64,000 nucleotides of DNA from Polaribacter sp. (GCA_018663625.1 JABJPX010000070.1:62001-126000); one strand, 5' to 3'. Counted from the stretch's first letter, positions 9,119 to 18,236 are shown. Notes: a model not told the origin generated them from the letters alone. Numbers and translations: made by a program.

Positions 9119-10177
9119 ATGATTAAGCCAGGAGTTGCCACAGGTAAAGAAGTTCAAGAAATATTTAATTTAGCAAAGGAGAAAGCATTTGCAATCCCTG
9201 CTGTAAACGTAGTTGGTTCTAGTACAATCAACGCCGTTTTGGAAACTGCAAAAGATTTAAATGCTCCTGTTATTATTCAATTTTCGAATGGTGGTGCACA
9301 ATTTAATGCAGGTAAAGGTTTGTCAAACGAAAATGAAAAAGCAGCCATTGCTGGTGCTGTTGCAGGTGCAAAGCACATTCACGAATTAGCAGTAGTATAC
9401 GGAGTTCCTGTAATTTTACATACCGACCACGCAGCAAAAAAATTATTACCTTGGATTGATGGTTTGTTAGATGCGTCTGAAAAGCACTTTGCTGAAACAG
9501 GTAAATCTTTATATAGTTCTCACATGATCGATTTGTCTGAAGAGTCTTTAGAGGAAAATATCGAGATTTGTAAAAAGTATTTGGCCAGAATGAGTAAAAT
9601 TGGGATGACCTTAGAAATTGAATTAGGAATTACTGGTGGTGAAGAAGATGGTGTAGATAATTCTGATGTTGATATTTCAAAATTATACACACAACCCGAA
9701 GAAGTAGCTTATGCGTATGAAGAGTTGCTAAAAGTTTCTCCTCAATTTACAATTGCGGCAGCTTTTGGAAACGTTCACGGGGTTTATAAACCAGGGAATG
9801 TAAAATTAACACCGAAAATTTTAAAGAATTCTCAAGAATATATTTCTAAAAAATACAATGTTCCTCACAATACAATTGATTTTGTATTTCATGGTGGTTC
9901 TGGTTCTACAGTAGAAGAAATTAGAGAAGCTATTGGTTATGGTACTATTAAAATGAATATTGATACCGATTTACAATATGCATTTACAGAAGGAATTCGC
10001 GATTACATGATTAGCAAACAAGCTTATGTTTCTTCTCAAATTGGAAATCCTGATGGAGCAGATCAGCCAAATAAAAAACATTACGATCCAAGAAAATGGT
10101 TGCGTGAAGGTGAGCAAACTTTTAAAGCCCGCTTAAAACAAGCATTTGAAGATTTAAACAATGTAAACACTTTATAG
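9119..10177 (+). CDS. fbaA: Fructose-bisphosphate aldolase, class II
   Basis: Reversible zinc-dependent cleavage of fructose 1,6-bisphosphate into glyceraldehyde 3-phosphate and dihydroxyacetone phosphate (glycolysis and gluconeogenesis). The 352 aa length is that of class IIA enzymes. Visible signatures are the metal-binding LHTDHAAKKLLPW, the long GGEEDGVDN region with ELGITGGEEDG, NVHGVYKPGNVKL, and the phosphate-binding VFHGGSGST with KMNIDTDLQ. It has its own promoter and a strong terminator downstream. The fbp gene for the opposing phosphatase lies at 28969. Confidence 0.97.
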   Translation: MIKPGVATGKEVQEIFNLAKEKAFAIPAVNVVGSSTINAVLETAKDLNAPVIIQFSNGGAQFNAGKGLSNENEKAAIAGAVAGAKHIHELAVVYGVPVILHTDHAAKKLLPWIDGLLDASEKHFAETGKSLYSSHMIDLSEESLEENIEICKKYLARMSKIGMTLEIELGITGGEEDGVDNSDVDISKLYTQPEEVAYAYEELLKVSPQFTIAAAFGNVHGVYKPGNVKLTPKILKNSQEYISKKYNVPHNTIDFVFHGGSGSTVEEIREAIGYGTIKMNIDTDLQYAFTEGIRDYMISKQAYVSSQIGNPDGADQPNKKHYDPRKWLREGEQTFKARLKQAFEDLNNVNTL

Positions 10178-10198
10178 TTTTACATTTGACCTTTTTTT

Positions 10199-10234
10199 TA
10201 AAAAGCATTTTGATACGTTCTCAAAATGCTTTTT
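10199..10234 (+). terminator. Rho-independent terminator after fbaA
   Basis: AAAAGCATTTTGA and TCAAAATGCTTTTT form a perfect 13-bp stem around a 7-nt loop, ending in T residues. Confidence 0.85.
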
Positions 10235-10286
10235 CTATTAAAAATAGATATCTAGAAAGAAAAAAGGATAGTTCATAAAAAACTTT

Positions 10287-10294
10287 TACATTTG
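10287..10294 (+). promoter_or_regulatory. Bacteroidota -7 box (TACATTTG) upstream of accD
   Basis: TACATTTG matches TAnnTTTG and lies 64 nt before the accD start. No clear -33 element is visible, so only the -7 box is called. Confidence 0.4.
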
Positions 10295-10358
10295 TGGCTC
10301 ACTATTTTTTAAAATAGTTGAAACAATTAGACAAACAACAACATAAATCGAAGGAACT

Positions 10359-11219
10359 ATGGCTTGGTTTAAACGTACAGATAAGGGGATTCAAACCCCA
10401 ACAGAAGAAAAAAAAGACACTCCAAAAGGTCTTTGGTATAAAACACCAAGTGGCAAAATTATTGACACTGAAGAATTAAAGAAGAACTTATATGTAAGTC
10501 CAGAAGATGGTTACCATGTAAGAATTGGAAGTAGAGAGTATTTCGAATTGTTCTTTGATGACAATACCTTTACGGAATTGGATGAAAATTTGACTTCTAA
10601 AGATCCTTTAAACTTCGAAGACACCAAAAAATATCCAGAACGCGTAAAAGCAGCGCAAGAAAAAACCAATCTAAAAGATGCTGTTAGAACTGCAGTTGGA
10701 AAATCTTTTGGAAAAGAACTCGTGATAGCGGCAATGGATTTTGCTTTTATTGGCGGTTCTATGGGAAGTGTTGTTGGAGAAAAGATTGCAAGAGCCATTG
10801 ATTATTCAATAAAAAATAAAGTACCCTTTTTAATGGTTTCAAAATCTGGTGGTGCACGAATGATGGAAGCATCACTCTCTTTAATGCAGTTGGTGAAAAC
10901 TTCTGCAAAACTGGCACAATTAGCAGAAGCTAAAATTCCGTACATCTCTTTATGTACAGACCCTACAACAGGAGGAACAACGGCCTCTTTTGCAATGTTA
11001 GGAGATATTAATGTTGCAGAACCCAATGCCCTAATTGCATTTGCAGGACCGAGAGTTGTGAAAGATACTACCGGAAAAGATTTACCCAAAGGGTTTCAAC
11101 GTTCTGAATTTGTCTTGGAACACGGTTTCCTAGATGGGATCTACGAAAGAAAAAATTTAAAAAAGCAAGTAAACTTATACATCGATTTAATACAGAATAT
11201 ACCTGTAAGAAATCAATAA
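10359..11219 (+). CDS. accD: Acetyl-CoA carboxylase carboxyltransferase subunit beta, lacking zinc ligands
   Basis: Beta subunit of the carboxyltransferase that moves the carboxyl group from biotin to acetyl-CoA, the first committed step of fatty acid synthesis. 286 aa. The crotonase-like body is intact ([57 protein letters not shown]). The N-terminal zinc ribbon of E. coli AccD (Cys27, 30, 46, 49) aligns with residues about 29-50 here, where the positions are Thr29, Ser31/Gly32, Ser47 and Asp50: all four cysteines are gone while surrounding residues ([20 protein letters not shown]) are kept. accA is not in the window. Confidence 0.95.
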   Translation: MAWFKRTDKGIQTPTEEKKDTPKGLWYKTPSGKIIDTEELKKNLYVSPEDGYHVRIGSREYFELFFDDNTFTELDENLTSKDPLNFEDTKKYPERVKAAQEKTNLKDAVRTAVGKSFGKELVIAAMDFAFIGGSMGSVVGEKIARAIDYSIKNKVPFLMVSKSGGARMMEASLSLMQLVKTSAKLAQLAEAKIPYISLCTDPTTGGTTASFAMLGDINVAEPNALIAFAGPRVVKDTTGKDLPKGFQRSEFVLEHGFLDGIYERKNLKKQVNLYIDLIQNIPVRNQ

Positions 11220-11226
11220 ATAATAT

Positions 11227-11234
11227 TATATTTG
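11227..11234 (+). promoter_or_regulatory. Bacteroidota -7 box (TATATTTG) upstream of rpsO
   Basis: TATATTTG matches TAnnTTTG, 55 nt before the rpsO ATG at 11290. The leader would be long enough for S15-type autoregulation, but I see no clear structure proving this. Confidence 0.45.
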
Positions 11235-11289
11235 CAAACTCAACGGATATTCCATTGATATACATAATAATCATTTAAATAATATTGGC

Positions 11290-11559
11290 ATGTACTTAAC
11301 TAAAGAAGTAAAAGAAAGCATCTTCGAAAAACACGGTAAAGGAAAAAACGATACCGGTTCTTCAGAAGGTCAAATCGCGTTATTTACGCACAGAATTAAC
11401 CATTTAACCGAGCACTTAAAGAAAAATCGTAAAGATTATAATACAGAGCGTTCGTTAGTAATGATGGTTGGTAAGCGTAGAAGCTTGTTAGATTACTTGA
11501 AGAAATCAGAAATCAACAGATATCGTGCGATTATCAAAGAATTAGGAATTAGAAAGTAA
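11290..11559 (+). CDS. rpsO: 30S ribosomal protein S15
   Basis: Primary 16S rRNA-binding protein of the small subunit platform. 89 aa, the normal length. Family signature residues are present: DTGSSEGQIALFTHRINHLTEHLK, then KKNRKDYNTERSLVMMVGKRRSLLDYL. It lies just upstream of pnp, the conserved bacterial order, but a strong terminator follows immediately, so pnp is partly or wholly uncoupled. Confidence 0.98.
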   Translation: MYLTKEVKESIFEKHGKGKNDTGSSEGQIALFTHRINHLTEHLKKNRKDYNTERSLVMMVGKRRSLLDYLKKSEINRYRAIIKELGIRK

Positions 11560-11566
11560 TTCTTAC

Positions 11567-11598
11567 AAAAAGAGGGGCTATAAACGCACCTCTTTTTT
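11567..11598 (+). terminator. Rho-independent terminator after rpsO
   Basis: AAAAAGAGGGGC pairs with GCACCTCTTTTT (one mismatch) around a short loop and runs into T residues, 8 nt after the rpsO stop. Confidence 0.8.
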
Positions 11599-11745
11599 AT
11601 TACAATAAATTAAAGTCTGATTCTAACAAAGTCAGTAACAGTACAAAAAAATCAAAAATAGTAACAGCATTTTTGATTTTCCATTTCAACAACAGACAAC
11701 AACACAACAACAAAAAATTAGTAATTTAAAATTTAGAATTCATTT

Positions 11746-13980
11746 ATGATTCCAAAAGTATTTAGAGAGGTTATAGACCTTGGAGATGGAAGAACCATTT
11801 CATTAGAAACCGGTAAACTAGCAAAACAAGCTCACGGTTCAGTTGTTGTTCAGATGGGAAAAGCAATGTTGTTATGTACAGTAGTATCTAGCTACAAAGC
11901 AGGTACAGTAGACTTTTTACCATTAACAGTAGATTATAGAGAAAAATTTGCAGCTGCAGGACGTTATCCTGGAGGATTCTTTAAAAGAGAAGCAAGACCA
12001 AGTGATGGAGAAGTATTAACAATGCGTTTAGTAGACCGAGTTTTACGTCCGTTATTTCCAAAAGATTACCATTCCGAAGTACAAGTGATGATTCAATTGA
12101 TGTCTCATGATGAAGATGTAATGCCAGACGCATTAGCAGGTTTGGCAGCATCAGCAGCGATTCAATTATCAGACTTTCCTTTCGAATGTCCAATTTCTGA
12201 AGCACGTGTTGCAAGAGTAAATGGAGAATTCGTAATCAACCCAAATAGAGCACAATTAGCAGCATCTGACATTGACATGATGATTGGAGCTTCGGCAGAT
12301 TCTGTAATGATGGTGGAAGGTGAGATGGATGAAATTTCTGAAGAAGAAATGGCAGACGCAATTAAGTTTGCACACGAAGCAATTAAAGTTCAGTGTGCTG
12401 CTCAAGTTCGTTTGGCGGAAGCTTTCGGGAAAAAAGAAACTAGAACATATGAAGGTGAAAGAGAAGATGAAGAATTAGCAGCAAAAATTCATGCCTTCAG
12501 TTATGACAAATGTTATACAATTGCTAAAAAGGGAACTTCAAAAGTAGAACGTACAACTGCTTTTGGTGAAGTAAAAGAAGAATTAACAGCTTCATTTACA
12601 GAAGAAGAATTAGCAGATTACGGAGATTTAGTTGGAAAATATTTTAATAAAGCGCAAAAAGCTGCAGTTAGAGAATTAACTTTAGCGGAAGGCTTGCGTT
12701 TAGACGGACGTAAAACTGACGAAATTAGACCTATTTGGTGTGAGGTTGATTACTTACCATCCGTTCATGGTTCATCCATATTTACACGTGGAGAAACACA
12801 AGCATTAGCAACTGTAACTTTAGGAACTTCGAGAGATGCAAATAAAATAGATATGCCTTCTTACGAAGGTGAAGAGAACTTCTATTTGCATTACAACTTC
12901 CCTCCTTTTTGTACCGGTGAAGCAAGACCTTTAAGAGGAACTTCTCGAAGAGAAGTTGGTCATGGTAACTTAGCACAACGAGGATTAAAAGGGATGATTC
13001 CAGATGATTGCCCTTATACTGTAAGAGTAGTTTCTGAAGTTTTAGAATCTAATGGTTCTTCTTCTATGGCAACTGTTTGTGCGGGTACAATGGCTTTAAT
13101 GGATGCTGGTGTTCAAATGACAAGACCCGTTTCTGGTATTGCTATGGGATTAATCTCTGATGGAGATCGTTATGCCGTTTTATCCGATATTTTAGGGGAT
13201 GAAGACCACTTAGGGGATATGGACTTTAAAGTAACGGGTACTTCTGAAGGAATTACCGCCTGTCAAATGGATATTAAAGTAAAAGGCCTTTCATACGAGA
13301 TTTTAGTAAATGCACTTAAACAAGCAAGAAACGGTCGTTTGCACATTTTAGACAAATTAACAGAGACGATTACTACGCCTAATGCAGAAGTAAAAGATCA
13401 CGCACCTAAAATGATTAACAGAAGAATTCCTAATGATATGATTGGGGCCTTTATTGGACCAGGAGGGAAACATATTCAGGAATTGCAAAAAGAAACTGGT
13501 ACTACAATTGTAATAACAGAAGATGCAGTTACTGAAGAAGGAATTATTGAAATTTTAGGAACAGATCCTGCAGGAATTGAACAAGTAATCACTCGCATCG
13601 AGTCAATGCTTTTCAAACCTGTTGTAGGAAGTGCTTACGAAGTAAAAGTAATTAAAATGTTAGATTTTGGTGCCGTTGTAGAATATGCAGAAGCTCCAGG
13701 AAATGAAGTTTTATTACATGTAAGTGAATTGGCATGGGAACGTACAGAAAATGTTTCTGACGTTGTAAATATGGGAGACGTTTTTGATGTGAAATACTTT
13801 GGTTTAGACCCAAGAACTCGTAAAGAAAAAGTTTCTCGTAAGGCATTGTTACCAAAACCAGAAGGTTATGTAGCAAGACCACCAAGAGATGACAAACGTT
13901 CTGGTGGACGTGATAACAGAAGCAGAGATAACCGCGGACGTGATGACAGAAAACCAAGAGCTCCAAGAAAAGAAGAATAA
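11746..13980 (+). CDS. pnp: Polyribonucleotide nucleotidyltransferase (PNPase)
   Basis: Phosphorolytic 3'-5' exoribonuclease of mRNA turnover. 744 aa with the full order: first RNase PH domain (about 1-145), alpha-helical linker, second catalytic RNase PH domain (about 310-545, [15 protein letters not shown], and [14 protein letters not shown] with the phosphate-binding [19 protein letters not shown]), KH domain ([20 protein letters not shown], about 560-620) and S1 domain (about 625-700). A C-terminal tail (about 705-744) is rich in Arg, Gly and Asp ([19 protein letters not shown]), an RGG-like extension. Located after rpsO. Confidence 0.97.
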   Translation: MIPKVFREVIDLGDGRTISLETGKLAKQAHGSVVVQMGKAMLLCTVVSSYKAGTVDFLPLTVDYREKFAAAGRYPGGFFKREARPSDGEVLTMRLVDRVLRPLFPKDYHSEVQVMIQLMSHDEDVMPDALAGLAASAAIQLSDFPFECPISEARVARVNGEFVINPNRAQLAASDIDMMIGASADSVMMVEGEMDEISEEEMADAIKFAHEAIKVQCAAQVRLAEAFGKKETRTYEGEREDEELAAKIHAFSYDKCYTIAKKGTSKVERTTAFGEVKEELTASFTEEELADYGDLVGKYFNKAQKAAVRELTLAEGLRLDGRKTDEIRPIWCEVDYLPSVHGSSIFTRGETQALATVTLGTSRDANKIDMPSYEGEENFYLHYNFPPFCTGEARPLRGTSRREVGHGNLAQRGLKGMIPDDCPYTVRVVSEVLESNGSSSMATVCAGTMALMDAGVQMTRPVSGIAMGLISDGDRYAVLSDILGDEDHLGDMDFKVTGTSEGITACQMDIKVKGLSYEILVNALKQARNGRLHILDKLTETITTPNAEVKDHAPKMINRRIPNDMIGAFIGPGGKHIQELQKETGTTIVITEDAVTEEGIIEILGTDPAGIEQVITRIESMLFKPVVGSAYEVKVIKMLDFGAVVEYAEAPGNEVLLHVSELAWERTENVSDVVNMGDVFDVKYFGLDPRTRKEKVSRKALLPKPEGYVARPPRDDKRSGGRDNRSRDNRGRDDRKPRAPRKEE

Positions 13981-14008
13981 ACTTAATTCTCTTTAGGAAT
14001 AGAAAACC

Positions 14009-14044
14009 AAACCTGTTACGCTTCAAAACGTAACAGGTTTTTTT
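14009..14044 (+). terminator. Rho-independent terminator after pnp
   Basis: AAACCTGTTACG and CGTAACAGGTTT form a perfect 12-bp stem with an 8-nt loop, followed by TTTTTT. Confidence 0.85.
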
Positions 14045-14154
14045 GTAACGCTACCATAAATCCATTCATGCTTTTTATAATACAACGAATGCCTTCTCTG
14101 TCTATAAATAGGCAAAACACAATAATCTAAAGGGATAAAATCTTCTTTGACTTT
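14023..14154 (-). pseudogene. Possible gene remnant: start-less open frame of 43 codons
   Basis: On the minus strand, between an in-frame TAG (14155-14157) and a TGA (14023-14025), lies a start-less frame reading KVKEDFIPLDYCVLPIYRQR followed by RHSLYYKKHEWIYGSV. Its composition looks protein-like and its 3' end runs into the pnp terminator. It could be the decayed end of a lost gene or chance. No family is recognised. Confidence 0.2.
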
Positions 14155-14288
14155 CTATCCAATTTTAATTGACTAAATTTAGCCCTTAAATCAATGTTTA
14201 ATTTAAAGAAATCGTTGGTAATCATCCAAAAAACATCTAACATATCTACAAAATTTAGTCCCACTAATACCTATCATAGTTACTATAT
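14045..14288. other. Intergenic remainder between pnp and the VOC gene
   Basis: Together with the terminator this makes a gap of about 308 nt without a convincing gene. Apart from the possible remnant at 14023-14154 I see only AT-rich sequence; TAAATTTA at about 14173 resembles a -7 box but lacks the final G. Confidence 0.4.
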
Positions 14289-14672
14289 ATGCATACTTTT
14301 TCAATCAATCATATAGCGCTTTCTGTTAAAGATGTCAATGAATCTATTGAGTTTTATAAAAAAGTACTTCTACTAACAGAAATTAAGAATACAGCATCCA
14401 ACTCAAAAACAAGATGGCTATCAATTAGTGAAGGAAAACAACTACACTTGATTCCTCGGCCCAATGCTGAAATAAAAACCAACAAGGCAGTACATTTTGC
14501 TTTGGCAACTGCTACTTTAAATACATTTATAAAACATCTAGATGAGTTAAACGTTGAATATTCGGATTGGCTTGATACCCCAAATAAAGATTATATAAGA
14601 AAAGATGGAATTGTCCAGATTTACTTTCAAGATCCAAATGGTTATTGGATTGAAATAAACAACGACATTTAA
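14289..14672 (+). CDS. VOC family (glyoxalase/bleomycin-resistance-like) protein
   Basis: Small metalloenzyme-type fold of unknown substrate. 127 aa with two beta-alpha-beta-beta-beta units: residues 5-60 (INHIALSVKDVNESIEFYKKVL, with the first metal-ligand His) and about 70-125 (AVHFALAT, then IYFQDPNGYWIEINND, with the typical DPNG and terminal Glu ligand). It resembles glyoxalase I-like proteins, but lactoylglutathione lyase activity cannot be claimed. It stands alone between terminators. Confidence 0.85.
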   Translation: MHTFSINHIALSVKDVNESIEFYKKVLLLTEIKNTASNSKTRWLSISEGKQLHLIPRPNAEIKTNKAVHFALATATLNTFIKHLDELNVEYSDWLDTPNKDYIRKDGIVQIYFQDPNGYWIEINNDI

Positions 14673-14790
14673 CAAATTATAGATGTTTGTAAAATTGATT
14701 GCCAAAAACATCGCTTCACACAAACACTTCGCATTTCAAGTTGTTATTTATTTTTCATCCAAAAAAATGTATTGTTTTTTATAAAATTGA

Positions 14791-14823
14791 AAAAAATCAT
14801 CAATAGAAGTTGATGGTTTTTTG
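14791..14823 (+). terminator. Rho-independent terminator after the VOC gene
   Basis: AAAAAATCATCAA pairs with TTGATGGTTTTTT (one G-T wobble) around a 6-nt loop, about 120 nt after the VOC stop and before the folK fusion. Confidence 0.65.
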
Positions 14824-14883
14824 TTTCTTTGTGAGGAATAGATTTTTCAAATGTAAAAACATGAAATTTCTTAAAATTTCGAC

Positions 14884-16008
14884 TTGAAAATCCAACGCAT
14901 TACATATCTCTCTTTAGGTACAAATCAAGGAAACAAACTTGGAAACCTCCAAAAAGCAATTCATTTAATTGCCAGTGAGGTGGGTGCTATTCAAAAAATA
15001 GCTGCTGTCTACAAAACACCTTCATGGGGTTTTGAGGGAGATGAATTTTTAAATACTTGCATAAAGGTTTCTACCTATCAAGCTCCAGAAAAATTATTAC
15101 AAACCCTTCTAGCAATCGAAAAAAAATTAGGTAGAACTAGAAAAGACCAAAAAGAATATCAAAACAGATCCATAGACATTGATGTTTTATTGTTTGACGA
15201 TGAAATTATTTTCTCTAGAACACTCACAGTCCCACATCCAAAAATGTTATTGCGCAAATTTGTTATGGTGCCTCTAAATGAAATTGCTTCCACCTTCATA
15301 CACCCAATCACTAAAAATAAAATTGAAATTTGCTTGCAAAATTGTGAAGATACTTTAGGAATTGAAATGATTCCAGAGAAATTAATACGTCCAATTCCAT
15401 TATCAGAAAAATACAATTACATAGCCATTGAAGGAAATATTGGAGCTGGTAAAACTTCACTAGCCAATCTGCTCTCAGATCAATTTAATGCAAAAGTAGT
15501 TTTAGAACGCTTTGCAGACAATCCTTTTTTACCAAAGTTTTACGAAGACAAAGAACGTTATGCATTTCCGTTAGAAATGAGTTTTCTTGCAGACAGGTAT
15601 CAGCAATTGAGTGATGATTTGGCGCAATTTGACTTATTTAAAAACTTTATTGTTTCCGATTATTATATTTTTAAATCTTTAATTTTCGCACAAGTTACTT
15701 TGTCTAAGGACGAATACTTCTTGTACCGAAAAATATTTGATTTGATGTATAAAGAGATTACAAAACCGGATCTATATGTGTATCTATATCAGAATACAGA
15801 TCGATTGTTAGAGAACATTAAAAAAAGAGGAAGAGACTACGAACAAAGTATTGAAAAAGACTATTTAAAAAAAATACAAGAAGGGTATTCTAATTTTATA
15901 AAAACAGAACAAGACTTAAACGTATTGACCATTGATGTTTCTGAATTGGATTTTGTAAATAATGAAAATGACTACTTCACAATCATCCAGCAAATCAACG
16001 AGGCTTAA
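14884..16008 (+). CDS. folK: Fusion of HPPK (FolK) with a deoxynucleoside kinase; TTG start
   Basis: Bifunctional protein. Residues 1 to about 165 are 6-hydroxymethyl-7,8-dihydropterin pyrophosphokinase of folate synthesis (YLSLGTNQGNKLGNLQKAI, LLAIEKKLGRTR, NRSIDIDVLLFDD, TVPHPKMLLRKFVMVPL). Residues about 178-374 are a deoxyadenosine/deoxyguanosine kinase-type domain with P-loop EGNIGAGKTS, ERFADNPFLPKFY, and the DRY-like SFLADRYQQ and YLYQNTDRLLENIKKRGRDYE lid. The reading frame has an in-frame stop at 14872 and no ATG before the conserved start, so the TTG at 14884 is the likely initiator. HPPK-dNK fusions are known in flavobacteria including Polaribacter (general recollection). Kinase base specificity is not readable. 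Confidence 0.9.
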   Translation: MKIQRITYLSLGTNQGNKLGNLQKAIHLIASEVGAIQKIAAVYKTPSWGFEGDEFLNTCIKVSTYQAPEKLLQTLLAIEKKLGRTRKDQKEYQNRSIDIDVLLFDDEIIFSRTLTVPHPKMLLRKFVMVPLNEIASTFIHPITKNKIEICLQNCEDTLGIEMIPEKLIRPIPLSEKYNYIAIEGNIGAGKTSLANLLSDQFNAKVVLERFADNPFLPKFYEDKERYAFPLEMSFLADRYQQLSDDLAQFDLFKNFIVSDYYIFKSLIFAQVTLSKDEYFLYRKIFDLMYKEITKPDLYVYLYQNTDRLLENIKKRGRDYEQSIEKDYLKKIQEGYSNFIKTEQDLNVLTIDVSELDFVNNENDYFTIIQQINEA

Positions 16009-16034
16009 ATTGTTTTAGTTAAAAAAGAAAGCAC

Positions 16035-16067
16035 AAAAAAAGGATCCACATTGTGAATCCTTTTTTT
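16035..16067. terminator. Bidirectional terminator between folK fusion and gldC
   Basis: AAAAAAAGGATCCACA and TGTGAATCCTTTTTTT pair with one mismatch, flanked by A on one side and T on the other, so it can serve both converging units. Confidence 0.8.
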
Positions 16068-16082
16068 ATGATTTATAAAAAA

Positions 16083-16421
16083 TTACTCTTTTATAATTTC
16101 AAGTTTCTCTGCAAAATAAGAACAAAAATCACGCATGGTAGCGCTCATTTTTTCATCATTTGTAGCTCTCTCAAAAGAATCTGCCATCGATACTAAGGTC
16201 TGGTGAAAAAATTGTTTCATTTCATCTACTGGCATGTCTTTAGTCCATAAATCCATGCGTAAAGTATCTTTGTCTTTAGGATCCCAAACAGACAACATAA
16301 TTGCCTTAGATGTCATATCTTCAATTCCTCCTTCTTTTGCTGTCCATGAAATTTCTTCTGGAACTCTATTTTCATCCAATCCAATTTGAAATTTGATCTC
16401 TGATGTATGTTTTACAGCCAT
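16083..16421 (-). CDS. gldC: Gliding motility protein GldC
   Basis: Small protein linked to gliding motility of flavobacteria; the mechanism is not established. 112 aa without signal peptide, opening VKHTSEIKFQIGLDENRVPE and carrying ISWTAKEGG and LRMDLWTKDMPVDEMKQFF, which are typical of the GldC family. Its start overlaps the gldB stop by one base (TAATG), so the two are translationally coupled. The presence of gldB directly upstream confirms the call. Confidence 0.93.
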   Translation of the reverse strand: MAVKHTSEIKFQIGLDENRVPEEISWTAKEGGIEDMTSKAIMLSVWDPKDKDTLRMDLWTKDMPVDEMKQFFHQTLVSMADSFERATNDEKMSATMRDFCSYFAEKLEIIKE

Positions 16422-17380
16422 TACTTTTTTGGTTTATATTTTGATTGGTCTAATAAACTTTGTGCGTCTATTGCTATTAATTTTTGCAAAGATACATCAT
16501 TCTGTTTCATGAAAGATCGAACAATTTGCCAACCAATATAACTCCCTATTTTACCTGGAGATTGATTGTCTTGTGCCGTATAAAATTTAGAAAAAGGGGC
16601 ATCCTCAATAAATCGTTTGTTCAACTTCGTATCCGTACTGTATAGCAATTCATTTTCAATAAAAAATTTCCAAACCGCTTCTTCTTGCTGTTTTGCCCAA
16701 GCTAATTTGGCAAAAGTATAACCTGTTTTTTCTTTTTCAGAAACAGATGGCAAATAAACATCTAGTAAATACATTTTTTTTCCTTCTTCAATTATTTTCG
16801 ACGAGAAACTTCGATAGTTAGAAGGTGGAAATTGAGAATTAATAATTGCGTTGGCAACATCAACAATAAGGTGTTCTTTCGTATTGTTCTCCTTAATGTA
16901 CATTGGATAATCTGCATAAAAGTCATGCTGCTTTCCCAAATAAACATCTAAAGAAACCAACAACAAACTATCTGCATACACCACTCGATTCTCATAATCA
17001 ATATTGGACAGCATGGTAATGACTTTGGGAGCTTTAAATCTAGGATTATAAAAGGCTACATGTTTGAATAAGGAGGTAAATTGTTTTTTAATTTCGTTGA
17101 AATCGTTGAAGATTATTTGCGTTTCTTGAAATAATTCTTGTTCGTCTTTGTTGTTTATTTTTGCCAACCAAACGCTATCAGTCACTGCCTTTGGAAACAA
17201 TAAAGGAAATTTTTTTTTAACCTCAACTAAGGTCTTTGGGGTGGCATTGTAAAAAGCCTCTTCAAATCGTTCTATCGCGAAATCCACTTCAATGCTTGAA
17301 ACATCGATACTATTTTTGTCTTCATTTTTACAAGAGAGTAAAATGAGAGAAATCATAAAAATCCTTAAAAAAAACTTCAT
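16421..17380 (-). CDS. gldB: Gliding motility lipoprotein GldB
   Basis: Envelope lipoprotein linked to gliding in flavobacteria. 319 aa with a lipoprotein signal peptide (lipobox LLSC, Cys17) followed by the GldB body (VDFAIERFEEAFYNATPKTL, HVAFYNPRFKAPKVITMLSNIDYENRV, YIGWQIVRSFMKQNDVSLQKL). The C-terminal region (SPGKIGSYIGWQIV) resembles the Zn-peptidase-like helper segment seen in GldB-related proteins. A -7 box lies 35 nt upstream. First gene of gldB-gldC. Confidence 0.93.
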   Translation of the reverse strand: MKFFLRIFMISLILLSCKNEDKNSIDVSSIEVDFAIERFEEAFYNATPKTLVEVKKKFPLLFPKAVTDSVWLAKINNKDEQELFQETQIIFNDFNEIKKQFTSLFKHVAFYNPRFKAPKVITMLSNIDYENRVVYADSLLLVSLDVYLGKQHDFYADYPMYIKENNTKEHLIVDVANAIINSQFPPSNYRSFSSKIIEEGKKMYLLDVYLPSVSEKEKTGYTFAKLAWAKQQEEAVWKFFIENELLYSTDTKLNKRFIEDAPFSKFYTAQDNQSPGKIGSYIGWQIVRSFMKQNDVSLQKLIAIDAQSLLDQSKYKPKK

Positions 17381-17414
17381 AAAATTTGTATCTTGCTGTT
17401 AGATAATAGAACGA

Positions 17415-17422
17415 CAAAAATA
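17415..17422 (-). promoter_or_regulatory. Bacteroidota -7 box (TATTTTTG) for gldB-gldC
   Basis: On the minus strand TATTTTTG matches TAnnTTTG, 34 nt before the gldB ATG. The nadE gene starts divergently about 17 nt away, so the two promoters must be close together. Confidence 0.4.
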
Positions 17423-17438
17423 CTAAAATAGTTTGTGT

Positions 17439-18227
17439 ATGAATGCTCAAAAAGTAACAGAACATATTATTGATTGGTTAAAAGTGTATGCAGAGAATGC
17501 TGGGGTAAAAGGGTTTGTAATTGGGGTTTCTGGCGGAATCGATTCTGCGGCAACTTCCACCTTATGTGCAGCAACAGGTTTCCCTACATTATGTGTAGAA
17601 ATGCCAATACACCAAGCACCAAATCAAGTAACGAGAGCTGAAGCACATATTGCGCAATTAAAAGATAGATATGCAAATGTTTCTAGTGTTCGCGTTGATC
17701 TAACAAGCTCTTTTGATAATTTTATAAATGTCGTTCCCGAGGTTGCTTCTTCAGAACAAGTGGCACTTTCTTTAGCAAACACAAGAGCAAGATTGCGAAT
17801 GACCACTTTGTATTATTTTGCGGGACTGCACAATTATCTAGTTGCTGGAACGGGAAATAAAGTTGAAGATTTTGGAGTTGGGTTTTACACCAAATATGGA
17901 GATGGTGGTGTGGATCTTAGTCCTATTGCCGATTTAATGAAATCTGAAGTATATGAAATCGCTGCTTTTTTAAAGGTCCCAACAGCCATCCAAGAGGCAC
18001 AACCTACAGACGGCCTGTTTGGAGACAGCAGAACCGATGAAGATCAAATAGGCGCTTCTTATGATGAATTGGAATGGGCAATGAAAATGCAAGATCTTGA
18101 AAAAACTGAGAATGATTTTATAGGTAGAGAACAAGAAGTTTTTAAAATTTACTCGCGTTTGAACAGCGTCAACCAACATAAAATGAACCCAATACCTGTT
18201 TGTGAAATTCCTGAAAGTTTACAATAA
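17439..18227 (+). CDS. nadE: NAD synthase, ammonia-dependent type
   Basis: Final step of NAD synthesis, amidation of deamido-NAD. The ATP pyrophosphatase P-loop SGGIDSA appears near residue 32, and NARARLRM-like NTRARLRMTTLYYFA, VAGTGNKVEDFGVGFYTKYGDGGVDLSPI and DSRTDEDQIGASYDEL are typical NadE segments. There is no glutaminase domain, hence the short ammonia-dependent form (about 262 aa). The ATG at 17439 is preferred over a TTG two codons upstream. Placed between gldB and dnaG. Confidence 0.96.
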   Translation: MNAQKVTEHIIDWLKVYAENAGVKGFVIGVSGGIDSAATSTLCAATGFPTLCVEMPIHQAPNQVTRAEAHIAQLKDRYANVSSVRVDLTSSFDNFINVVPEVASSEQVALSLANTRARLRMTTLYYFAGLHNYLVAGTGNKVEDFGVGFYTKYGDGGVDLSPIADLMKSEVYEIAAFLKVPTAIQEAQPTDGLFGDSRTDEDQIGASYDELEWAMKMQDLEKTENDFIGREQEVFKIYSRLNSVNQHKMNPIPVCEIPESLQ

Positions 18228-18236
18228 TTGATCGTT

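Noticed and set aside
11981..12214. Minus-strand frames rich in Leu/His within pnp (also 12782-12976 and 13652-14026)
   Set aside because: Antisense shadows caused by codon use of the real gene.
14863..14889. ATG at 14863 as the folK fusion start
   Set aside because: It is in a different frame and closes at a TGA overlapping the TTG start.
17425..17438. TAGTTTG as nadE promoter box
   Set aside because: It lacks one base of the TAnnTTTG spacing, so it was not called.
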